Source: Lamprobacter sp046541315 | GTDB lineage: Bacteria > Pseudomonadota > Gammaproteobacteria > Chromatiales > Chromatiaceae | Direction of reading: 5' to 3' | Assembly: GCF_046541315.1 (NCBI RefSeq) | Contig: NZ_JBKHDN010000192.1 | Coordinates: forward strand, 1 to 5,267 | DNA length: 5,267 nt | In this document: piece after piece, positions 1 to 5,267 of the stretch | Position numbering within the stretch: the first letter of the stretch is position 1 | Layout: every line of letters begins with the position of its first letter | The notes under the pieces: generated by a model | What the model saw: only the letters and a program-made list of their open reading frames with translations | Databases searched by the model: none | Told to the model about the DNA's origin: nothing | Program-made: the position numbers and the translations under genes

Positions 1-611
1 CCCCTATCCTCAATAATCCGACGAAATGCCAGCACCGCATCGTACTGGTCCGGAATCGCAAGACAGCGATCAATGCATTCGGCATCGAGGCCAGGCAACA
101 ATTGACTGCTTGCTGCCATCGCGTATCCTTCGGCGGTCAAGACATGAATCTGCAGATGGCCTAAGCGGCAGATCCACACCTCCGCGATGCCCTTGGCCCG
201 ATAGAGCGGGAGCTTGCTCAGTGCCTCGCTGGTGATCACCACCTCGATCACCAGATCGGGGACGGGTTTGTCCTGCCCGAAGCAGTAGGACTCGTCCGGT
301 TCTCCAGCGGCAAACGCTGGCTGCTCAAGGGTAAACCCACCGCGTCCGTAGTAGCGCTGGCCTTTGAGCTGACAGTAGGCCTCAACAAAGTAACCGAGCG
401 TTCTCTTATGACGCTCGTGGCGCTCGCCAACCGGTGACATGATTTCGAGCACACCATCGATATAGGTCAGGCGCACGGATTTGTTGTCTGGAAACAGGGC
501 CGAGAGCTGCTGGTAGCGTTCCCAAGAACAGGGCTTGATCAGCACGCGACGCTCGTCGGCTTCGCAACGGTGAGGATCGGACCGGTCCAGCAGGGCCTGT
601 GCTTGCGACAT
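1..611 (-). CDS. Uma2 family putative endonuclease (C-terminus cut by window edge)
   Basis: The reverse strand reads without a stop from the ATG at 611 to base 1, giving 203 codons; the stop lies outside the window. Family features in order: a strand-turn segment TYIDGVLEIMSP (49-60) followed by His65/His68, then PDLVIEVV (118-125), then SEALSKLPLYRAKGIAEVWIC (128-148 region). This is the usual Uma2 (DUF820) order 'DG.L..MSP..H', 'PDLV.EV', 'K..LY...G..E.W'. By analogy with the PD-(D/E)XK fold, Asp119, Glu123 and Lys133 are the likely active-site residues. The family is presumed to be a nuclease, but its biological role is poorly known; these genes are often multicopy and mobile. ATG 611 is the only start before an in-frame TAG at 689-687, and AGGTG at 620-616 serves as a weak Shine-Dalgarno. 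The visible part already spans the whole usual domain, so little is probably missing. Codon use is less GC-rich than in the two neighbouring genes, suggesting transfer (inference). Seven cysteines are visible, with no clear metal-binding pattern. Confidence 0.87.
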   Translation of the reverse strand, partial: MSQAQALLDRSDPHRCEADERRVLIKPCSWERYQQLSALFPDNKSVRLTYIDGVLEIMSPVGERHERHKRTLGYFVEAYCQLKGQRYYGRGGFTLEQPAFAAGEPDESYCFGQDKPVPDLVIEVVITSEALSKLPLYRAKGIAEVWICRLGHLQIHVLTAEGYAMAASSQLLPGLDAECIDRCLAIPDQYDAVLAFRRIIEDR

Positions 612-647
612 GGAACACCTGTTGTCTTGCTCGGATATTGGCTGTTG

Positions 648-679
648 GAGGCCGAGCCTCGCAGCCTTAGCGGTAAGGC
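648..679. repeat. Two adjacent small hairpins in the divergent intergenic region
   Basis: GAGGC-CGA-GCCTC (648-660) and GCCTTA-GCGG-TAAGGC (664-679) are perfect inverted repeats with 5-bp and 6-bp arms and short loops. They lie between the two divergent genes, inside what would be the untranslated leader of the Uma2 mRNA if the candidate promoter at 684-692 is right. There is no T-tract on either side, so they do not look like intrinsic terminators. They could be leader structure or the remnant of a REP-like dispersed palindrome. Apart from these and the promoter-like patch, the 127-bp gap (612-738) shows nothing recognisable. Confidence 0.4.
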
Positions 680-683
680 GGCT

Positions 684-692
684 ATTCTAGCA
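684..692 (-). promoter_or_regulatory. Candidate extended -10 promoter of the Uma2 gene
   Basis: The reverse strand reads TGC-TAGAAT, which matches the extended -10 consensus TGnTATAAT with one mismatch in the hexamer. It lies about 70 bases upstream of the Uma2 start. No good -35 hexamer sits at 16-18 bases; TTGCTG occurs but at a 20-base spacing, which fits an extended -10 promoter that needs no -35. The same AT patch read on the plus strand gives TATTCT (683-688), a weaker candidate -10 for the divergent membrane-protein gene. Prediction from motif only. Confidence 0.35.
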
Positions 693-738
693 GTCCGCTG
701 CCGATCGCCCAGCAACCTCTCAGTGCTTCGACGTCCCC

Positions 739-2886
739 ATGTCTGCTCCCTCGATCCGCCTTCACCGCATCCTCCTGCTGATCCTAGCCGTCCTGGTCTT
801 CGCCCTCTGCCTCTGGCGCGCCGGGGCGGCGCCGATCATCGAGGGGCTACCGTTCAAGGATTCCGATGACATCATGCGCCTGCTCCAGGTGCAGCGCTGG
901 CTGGAAACCGGCGCTTGGTACGATCTGCATCAGCCTCGGCTGAATCCGCCCGCCGGGGTCGAGATGCACTGGTCGCGGCTGCCAGACCTGCCGCTGGCCG
1001 CGCTCATCGGGTTGAGCGAACCGCTGCTCGGTGCCGAGCGTGCCGCGTTGCTCGCGGCTTATCTGGTGCCGGCGCTGCTCGGGGTCGCCTTCTTTGCCGC
1101 CTTCGTCTGGGCCGCGCGACCCTTCACCGGGCGCACCGGATTGCTGTTCGCCGGACTGATCGCGATTGCGCTGAACGTGCCGCTGGCGAATTTCGCCGCC
1201 GGACGTGTCGATCATCACGGCTGGCAACTGCTGCTGGCAACGCTCAGCGCCGGCGCCTTGCTGCGCATCCTCGCCCTGCTCGGTGCACGACTCGGCACGC
1301 GGCTCGGCAGGCAACCGGACGCGCCAACCGGCACCCACCAAGACAGGCAACTGGATGCGCCAAAGGTCACCCACCACAGGCAACCGGATGCGCAATCGAC
1401 CCATCGGCTGGCCCCGCGCACGCCAGCGCCCTGGTTGGCACCGCTGGCCGGGGTCGCCGGCGCGCTCGGACTCTGGATCGGCGCCGAGGCGATCCCGCCC
1501 GTCGCCCTTGGCGCCGCCCTGCTCGGCCTTGGCTGGCTGCGGCATGGACGCCCTGGTGCCGAGCAATTGGCCCGCTATGGGCTGGCGCTCACCGCGACCA
1601 CAGTGGCGCTCATCCCGCTGGCGCTGGCGCCGGGGGCGCGCGACTCCACCGCCTGCGATGCCTTCTCCTGGGTCAGCGTCGCGCTGGCGGCGGCGGTGGC
1701 CTTGTTCGGCCTCGGCGCCCTCGCCGGCGAGCATTGGCTCGCGCGCCGCAGACAGGGGGTACCGCCCAGCCAGATGGCACCCAACGGCCGGATTGGTCAT
1801 TTCCGCCGGATCGGCCTCCTCAGCCGCTTCAAACACCTCGGCCCCATGCGGACACGGCTGCTCCTCGCCGTCCCCCTCGCCCTGTTCCTGCTCGGCCTGC
1901 TCTACGCGCTGATCCCGCATTGCGCCGGCGGCCCCTATGCCGGCCTCGCCGAGCCATCGGCGCAACTGGTCGCGCGCGTCGGCGAGGCGCAACCGCTGCT
2001 GAAGGCGCTGCGGGAACGACCCGCGAGCACCGCCTCCTTCATCGCCCTGCCGCTGCTCGCCTTGCTCATGAGCGCCTGGCGCAGTCGGGTCGGCCCGCGC
2101 CGCGCGCGCACCGGCTGGCTCGGGCTCACGCTGCTCATCACCGGCGGGCTGCTGCTGATGGGCTGGCAACTGCGCGGCGCCGCGCTCGCCAATCTCTATG
2201 CCGGGCTCGCCCTGGCCTGGTGGGCGGCGGCGGTGGGCGCGCGCATCGGCGAGACGCGACACCTGCTGCCGCGCCTGCTGCGTCGCGCCGGGCCGGCGGT
2301 GGTGGTCGCCCTGCTGCCGCTCCTGGTCACGCTGACGGTGACCCGCATCGGCAACTCGCCCGCAGACAGCGCCGAGAGCGCGGCGCTGACCAAAGCCGGC
2401 AGCCCAAGCGACTCAGGGACCCCAAGCGACTCAGGGGGCGTCAGCGATCCAGGCAACGCGTCGCCGCCCAGCGCCGCGGCGGACCCAGAGGACGCCGAGG
2501 CCTGCAACCTACCCGTGATCGCGGAGCTGTTGAATCGACCGCCGTGGCAAGCACAAGCCCCCTTGCTGATCGCCGCGCCGGTCAATCTGGGCGCGCCGCT
2601 GCTCTGGCTGACCCCGCACCAGGTGCTCGCCGCGCCCTATCATCGCAACGACGGTGGCATCGAGGCCGGCACGCGGATCTTCTTTCGCGACGCCGAGACG
2701 GCGCGGAAGACGCTCGCGCGGCGCGGCGTCGACCTCCTGCTGGTCTGCCCGCACGACCCCGTCGCCACCTATGAACGGCGCGACGGCATCACCCCGTTCT
2801 ACGATCAACTGCTCGCTGGCGAGACGCCGGATTGGCTCATCGACATTCCGAATGCGGGTCCGGCACGGCTGCTCATGCAGCGTTGA
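739..2886 (+). CDS. Polytopic membrane protein, GT-C/STT3-like putative glycosyltransferase
   Basis: 715 residues, inner membrane, roughly 12-13 hydrophobic segments by eye: TM1 at about 10-27, a dense set to about 185, more at 228-330, 372-392, 430-445 and 455-535, then a soluble, probably periplasmic, C-terminal domain (about 575-715). Conserved-looking motifs: DSDD..R (41-47) and NPP.GV.MHWSR (69-80) in the first outer loop, GRVDHH (155-160), GAEA (Glu250), CAGGPY (395-400), EAQPL (416-420) and YHRN (634-637). Acidic residues in the first loop and an acidic/His motif in the second resemble the metal and catalytic sites of GT-C enzymes such as STT3/PglB, which use polyprenyl-linked donors. 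Donor and acceptor cannot be read here. Cys589 and Cys670 could form a disulfide. Relatives are sometimes labelled STT3-subunit or, wrongly, AcrB/AcrD/AcrF. ATG 739 is the first start after an in-frame TAG at 688 and is needed to include TM1; no Shine-Dalgarno is visible. Loops at 191-224 and 555-572 carry in-frame repeats. Gene call is firm; enzymatic role is inference. Confidence 0.8.
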   Translation: MSAPSIRLHRILLLILAVLVFALCLWRAGAAPIIEGLPFKDSDDIMRLLQVQRWLETGAWYDLHQPRLNPPAGVEMHWSRLPDLPLAALIGLSEPLLGAERAALLAAYLVPALLGVAFFAAFVWAARPFTGRTGLLFAGLIAIALNVPLANFAAGRVDHHGWQLLLATLSAGALLRILALLGARLGTRLGRQPDAPTGTHQDRQLDAPKVTHHRQPDAQSTHRLAPRTPAPWLAPLAGVAGALGLWIGAEAIPPVALGAALLGLGWLRHGRPGAEQLARYGLALTATTVALIPLALAPGARDSTACDAFSWVSVALAAAVALFGLGALAGEHWLARRRQGVPPSQMAPNGRIGHFRRIGLLSRFKHLGPMRTRLLLAVPLALFLLGLLYALIPHCAGGPYAGLAEPSAQLVARVGEAQPLLKALRERPASTASFIALPLLALLMSAWRSRVGPRRARTGWLGLTLLITGGLLLMGWQLRGAALANLYAGLALAWWAAAVGARIGETRHLLPRLLRRAGPAVVVALLPLLVTLTVTRIGNSPADSAESAALTKAGSPSDSGTPSDSGGVSDPGNASPPSAAADPEDAEACNLPVIAELLNRPPWQAQAPLLIAAPVNLGAPLLWLTPHQVLAAPYHRNDGGIEAGTRIFFRDAETARKTLARRGVDLLLVCPHDPVATYERRDGITPFYDQLLAGETPDWLIDIPNAGPARLLMQR
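1309..1410 (+). repeat. Three in-frame tandem repeats of 36/33/33 bp in a membrane-protein loop
   Basis: Units begin at 1309, 1345 and 1378, each opening with AGGCAAC(C/T)GGA(C/T)GCGC. The encoded peptides are RQPDAPTGTHQD (191-202), RQLDAPKVTHH (203-213) and RQPDAQSTHRL (214-224). The third copy is the most diverged at its 3' end. All lengths are multiples of three, so the reading frame is kept. The segment lies between hydrophobic helices and adds a polar, His/Asp/Gln-rich linker unlike the surrounding Leu/Ala-rich sequence. Confidence 0.8.
2401..2454 (+). repeat. Three in-frame 18-bp tandem repeats (SPSDSG-type linker)
   Basis: Units 2401-2418, 2419-2436 and 2437-2454 encode SPSDSG, TPSDSG and GVSDPG (residues 555-572). 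The first two differ only in their first two bases (AG or AC, then CCCAAGCGACTCAGGG); the third is more diverged. The near-identity of copies one and two suggests recent slippage. The repeats extend the Ser/Pro/Asp-rich linker between the last membrane helix and the C-terminal soluble domain of the GT-C-like protein. Confidence 0.85.
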
Positions 2887-3002
2887 CAAAGTGTTGAGAC
2901 CACCTTGGGCGCCCCAAGCCGAGACCTGCACGAACCCTCATGAGGCATCGAGACTTCAGCAGGGCTGCACTCGCCGCTCAACGCATCGCCCGCTCAAGCA
3001 GT

Positions 3003-3021
3003 CGGCCGATCGCTTCGGCCG
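3003..3021. terminator. GC-rich hairpin between convergent genes, possible terminator-like element
   Basis: CGGCCGA-TCGCT-TCGGCCG is a perfect 7-bp inverted repeat with a 5-base loop in the 156-bp gap between two converging genes, 22 bases past the receptor stop codon and 117 bases past the membrane-protein stop. Its position would suit a bidirectional transcription end. There is no T-tract on either strand, so it is not a canonical intrinsic terminator. Nothing else is recognisable in 2887-3042. Confidence 0.3.
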
Positions 3022-3042
3022 GTGCTGGCCTGATCCACTGAA

Positions 3043-5142
3043 TCACCCCCCAAAAGGCACACTCAAACTGAGGCGGATATCGCGCCCCGGGCTCAGCGCA
3101 TAGCCCTTGTAGGTGTCGAGAAAATCCCGGTACTCGGTATCGAACAGATTGCGCACCGTCAGATCGAGCCGAGCCAAGCGGTTGCCGAAGGCGCGGAAGG
3201 CAAAGCCCAGATCGAGATCGGCGAGGGTGTAGGCATCGGTCGAGGCGGTCCCAAAGGGCATCAGGTCGAACTGCGAGAACGGCTCGCCGGGCGCCGCGTC
3301 TTTCGCCGCGGCGTGGCGCATACCGAGGGTCAGATAGGGCTCACGGATCGGTCCGCGCTCGGCGAACCAGTAGGTCGCCTCGAGCCGCAGCGAGTCGGCG
3401 GGCAGCAAGGGCAGATCCGCATCGGTGCGGTCGTTGGTGCCCCGCACCAGATCCAGGGTGCCGCCGAGTTCGAGCCGATCGGTGACCTGCCAGCGGGCGT
3501 CCAGCTCGAGCCCGGTGAGCAGCGCGTCATCCTGTTGGTAGGCGAAGATCGGCAGTCCGTCGCGCGACTCACCGGTGTCTTGCAGATAGATGTAGTCGCT
3601 GATGGCATTGCGATAGACGGTTGCACTGCCCTGCAGCCGCGGCCTGTTCCAGCGCAGCCCGAGATCGACGTTGATGGAGTTTTCGGGATCGAGGTCGGGA
3701 TTACCCTCCTGAATCGCGGCCACCCCGCCATGGACACCATCGGCGTAGAGTTCGAACAGGCTCGGCGCGCGGAAGCCGGTACCGAGATTCGAGGCGATCG
3801 CCACCTGATCGGTGAGGCGATAGACGGCACCGAGCGACCCGGTGAAGACCGAGTAATCATTGGAATCGCGGCCGACGAATTGCACCGGCGCCCGTGTCTT
3901 GCCGGCATCCCCGGTCACGCTGTGCCAGTCATGACGGAGCCCCGCTTGCAGCGTCCAGTCGCCGAGGTCCTTGCTCTCGAAGGCGAACAGCGCCAGGTTG
4001 CTGACCTCGCCGCCCGGGGCCAGCACCGTGGTCCCGCGCGAGTCTTGGATCTTGTTGCTGTACTCGACGCCCAAGGTGCCGCCATCGAAGGGTCCGAGCG
4101 GCCCATGAATGGCCTCGAGCCGGGCGACATAGCGATCGAACTCGAGATGGATGGTCCCGTCGTAGCCCGCGCTGAGCAGCGTGCCGGCGCTGTTCGCCCG
4201 GCGCAGGTTGTGCTGCCAGGACAGGGTCGGCTTCAGCTCCCAGCCGGAGGCGAGCGGCATGGCACCGGTGAACTGGAGCTGGTCATTGTTCAGCCACAGA
4301 CCGATGCCTTTGCCCGTCGGCAGCAGAAAGTGGTTCTCGTTGTTCCATTGGTTGTAGCGAACGCCGAATTCGCCAACAGCGGTCAGCACGCCAGCGCCGA
4401 ACTGGGCGTTGAGCTGATCGAAGTCGGTGAACGGAAGCTCGCCAGTGAACTTGGGATCGCTCGGGTTGCCGGACTCGGCGGCCGTCGCGGCATTGGGGGT
4501 GGTCAGATCGCCCGCGGACCGGCCCATGATGCCGGCATCCAGGCTGAAGCGATCGCTGCTCGCGCGGGCCTTGGCGCCGGTATCCCATTGCTCATTGTTG
4601 CTGTGGTAGACGAACAAGGTATCGGCAACGGCTTCGCGCTCGCCTGCGGGCATGAACACGAACGCGGGTGCCTGCACATCGACGGCGCCACCGAGCGCCC
4701 CCGAGCCATAGAGCAGACTGGAGGCGCCACGCACCACCTCGATACGCCCGGCGAGGAAAGGGTCGATGTTCGGCGGATGGCGCTCGCCATACTGCTGGTA
4801 GTCGACACCCACCCCGTTCGACAAGACCTGGATCTGATTGCCGCTGAGGCCGCGAATCACCGGCTTACCGACCATGTTTCCGGCCGTGATCGAGGCGACG
4901 CCAGGGAGGCCTTCCAGGGTCTCGCCCAGCGTCAAGCGCTCACGGCGGCGCAGGTCCTCGCCGGCCAAGACGTCGATATCCGCAGCCTGCAACATCGGAT
5001 CGCCCGGCACCGGCACGCCGGCGGTGACCTCGATGGCATCGAGTTCAATCGAGAATCCTGGGTCGTCGCTCATCGGCTGCGCGAGCACGGCAGCGCTACC
5101 CCAAAGGGACCCGATCAGGAGATGGAGAGGGAGGTGTCGCAT
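3043..5142 (-). CDS. TonB-dependent outer-membrane receptor (ZnuD-like features, substrate unknown)
   Basis: 699 residues, a normal length for the family and apparently complete. Signal peptide: MRH, hydrophobic core LLIGSLWGSAAV, likely cleavage after VLA (19-21). Ton box candidate ELDAIEVTA (33-41), then the plug domain (about 50-160) with TLGETLEGLPGV (71-82), PVIRGLSG (94-101), IEVVRGASSLLYGSGALGGAV (134-154 region). The barrel includes FRAPSLFELYADGVHGG (457-473), EGNPDLDPE (479-487) and VRNLFDTEYRDF near the end; the final strand ends in Phe697 followed by Gly-Gly. It imports a scarce ligand across the outer membrane using TonB-ExbBD energy. The plug and the 'ELYADGVHGG...EGNPDLDPE' segment recall ZnuD-type zinc receptors, but no His-rich loop is seen, so siderophore, heme, cobalamin or other metal complexes remain possible. 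Start ATG 5142 is chosen because it yields a clean signal peptide and has GAGG at 5155-5152, nine bases upstream; a TTG 27 codons further up does neither. It is convergent with the membrane-protein gene, with no transport partner in view. Confidence 0.92.
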   Translation of the reverse strand: MRHLPLHLLIGSLWGSAAVLAQPMSDDPGFSIELDAIEVTAGVPVPGDPMLQAADIDVLAGEDLRRRERLTLGETLEGLPGVASITAGNMVGKPVIRGLSGNQIQVLSNGVGVDYQQYGERHPPNIDPFLAGRIEVVRGASSLLYGSGALGGAVDVQAPAFVFMPAGEREAVADTLFVYHSNNEQWDTGAKARASSDRFSLDAGIMGRSAGDLTTPNAATAAESGNPSDPKFTGELPFTDFDQLNAQFGAGVLTAVGEFGVRYNQWNNENHFLLPTGKGIGLWLNNDQLQFTGAMPLASGWELKPTLSWQHNLRRANSAGTLLSAGYDGTIHLEFDRYVARLEAIHGPLGPFDGGTLGVEYSNKIQDSRGTTVLAPGGEVSNLALFAFESKDLGDWTLQAGLRHDWHSVTGDAGKTRAPVQFVGRDSNDYSVFTGSLGAVYRLTDQVAIASNLGTGFRAPSLFELYADGVHGGVAAIQEGNPDLDPENSINVDLGLRWNRPRLQGSATVYRNAISDYIYLQDTGESRDGLPIFAYQQDDALLTGLELDARWQVTDRLELGGTLDLVRGTNDRTDADLPLLPADSLRLEATYWFAERGPIREPYLTLGMRHAAAKDAAPGEPFSQFDLMPFGTASTDAYTLADLDLGFAFRAFGNRLARLDLTVRNLFDTEYRDFLDTYKGYALSPGRDIRLSLSVPFGG

Positions 5143-5151
5143 CAGGCTTGG

Positions 5152-5155
5152 CCTC
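5152..5155 (-). promoter_or_regulatory. Ribosome binding site deciding the receptor start
   Basis: The reverse strand has GAGG nine bases before the ATG at 5142. This supports that start over the in-frame TTG at 5223, which would place 27 unrelated residues in front of the signal peptide. Confidence 0.6.
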
Positions 5156-5188
5156 GTTGAACGGCAGGGTTTGGGATCCGTCAAAGAT

Positions 5189-5201
5189 GATATAACATAT
5201 C
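5189..5201. promoter_or_regulatory. AT-rich palindrome, possible Zur-type or Fur-family operator
   Basis: GATAT-AAC-ATATC is a perfect palindrome with 5-bp arms. On the reverse strand the sequence GATATGTTATA matches 10 of 11 bases of the left half of the gammaproteobacterial Zur consensus (GAAATGTTATA-N-TATAACATTTC), but the other half is poor. It overlaps the candidate -10, where a repressor would block transcription. A Fur box fits less well (10 of 19). Being a half match in AT-rich promoter DNA, it could be chance. Confidence 0.35.
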
Positions 5202-5223
5202 GCAAGAAACGAGGCCGAAGCAA
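5194..5223 (-). promoter_or_regulatory. Candidate sigma-70 promoter of the TonB-dependent receptor gene
   Basis: On the reverse strand TTGCTT (5223-5218) and TATGTT (5199-5194) are separated by 18 bases and lie about 50-80 bases before the receptor start. Each hexamer matches four of six consensus bases, so the call is weak. It is the only clearly AT-rich patch upstream of the gene, and the palindrome at 5189-5201 covers its -10. Confidence 0.35.
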
Positions 5224-5235
5224 CAGCCGTTGCTT
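5218..5235. repeat. Perfect 7-bp inverted repeat upstream of the receptor gene
   Basis: AAGCAAC-AGCC-GTTGCTT is a perfect inverted repeat with a 4-base loop. It covers the candidate -35 of the receptor promoter (5223-5218). It could be a second operator, or a terminator stem reading on the plus strand, where TTTCTC follows; that T-tract is weak, and no plus-strand gene ends just before it. Confidence 0.4.
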
Positions 5236-5267
5236 TCTCGATACCCCAACGGAGACCGCAACGACGT

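Noticed and set aside
570..869. 99-codon plus-strand open frame spanning the divergent intergenic region
   Set aside because: It overlaps the start of the membrane-protein gene in another frame and the Uma2 start on the other strand, and its translation has no recognisable features.
1309..1410. CRISPR-like repeat array
   Set aside because: Units are directly adjacent without spacers, diverged, and in frame with the gene; there are only three.
847..2262. 471-codon minus-strand open frame and a 619-codon plus-strand frame inside the membrane-protein gene
   Set aside because: Both are Arg/Gln/Gly/Ala-rich low-complexity translations typical of shadow frames in GC-rich DNA, without recognisable domains.
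739..2886. RND efflux (AcrB/AcrD/AcrF) or MFS transporter
   Set aside because: Length, the single repeatless helix set, and the DSDD, MHWSR, DHH and YHRN motifs do not fit RND or MFS proteins.
3313..5160. Long plus-strand open frame opposite the receptor gene
   Set aside because: It is an antisense shadow caused by GC-rich codons; its translation has no family motifs, while the minus strand encodes a full TonB-dependent receptor.
5143..5195. Cobalamin or other riboswitch in the receptor leader
   Set aside because: Only about 45-50 bases separate the candidate promoter from the start codon, too short for a cobalamin riboswitch, and no B12-box-like sequence is seen.
5143..5223. N-terminal extension of the receptor from a TTG at 5223
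   Set aside because: It would put 27 non-hydrophobic residues before a clean signal peptide, has no ribosome site, and the TTG coincides with the candidate -35 element.

Overview
The window looks like chromosomal DNA from a GC-rich Gram-negative bacterium. The outer-membrane TonB-dependent receptor proves a diderm cell. The strong GC bias at third codon positions and the mix of an Uma2-type nuclease with a DHH-motif GT-C-like membrane protein would fit a proteobacterium, possibly a purple sulfur gammaproteobacterium. That taxonomic guess is inference only.

Layout: three protein genes fill almost all of the window. (1) Bases 1-611, minus strand: an Uma2-family (PD-(D/E)XK-like) putative endonuclease, cut off at its C-terminus by the window edge. 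(2) Bases 612-738: a 127-bp divergent intergenic region with two small hairpins and a candidate extended -10 element firing towards the Uma2 gene. (3) Bases 739-2886, plus strand: a 715-residue polytopic membrane protein resembling GT-C/STT3-type glycosyltransferases, with in-frame tandem-repeat expansions in two of its loops. (4) Bases 2887-3042: a 156-bp convergent spacer with one GC-rich hairpin. (5) Bases 3043-5142, minus strand: a complete 699-residue TonB-dependent outer-membrane receptor with signal peptide, Ton box, plug and beta-barrel. (6) Bases 5143-5267: its promoter region, holding an AT-rich palindrome whose half-site resembles a Zur (zinc uptake regulator) operator, plus a separate 7-bp-arm inverted repeat.

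The three genes are not an operon: the first pair is divergent and the second pair is convergent, so each is probably transcribed separately. The two envelope proteins (inner-membrane GT-C-like enzyme, outer-membrane receptor) have no evident shared pathway. The Uma2 gene is visibly less GC-rich than its neighbours and is the most likely of the three to have moved horizontally. I see no RNA gene, CRISPR array, insertion sequence or clearly novel multi-gene system. The points most worth a second look are the repeat-bearing loops of the membrane protein and the possible metal-responsive control of the receptor.
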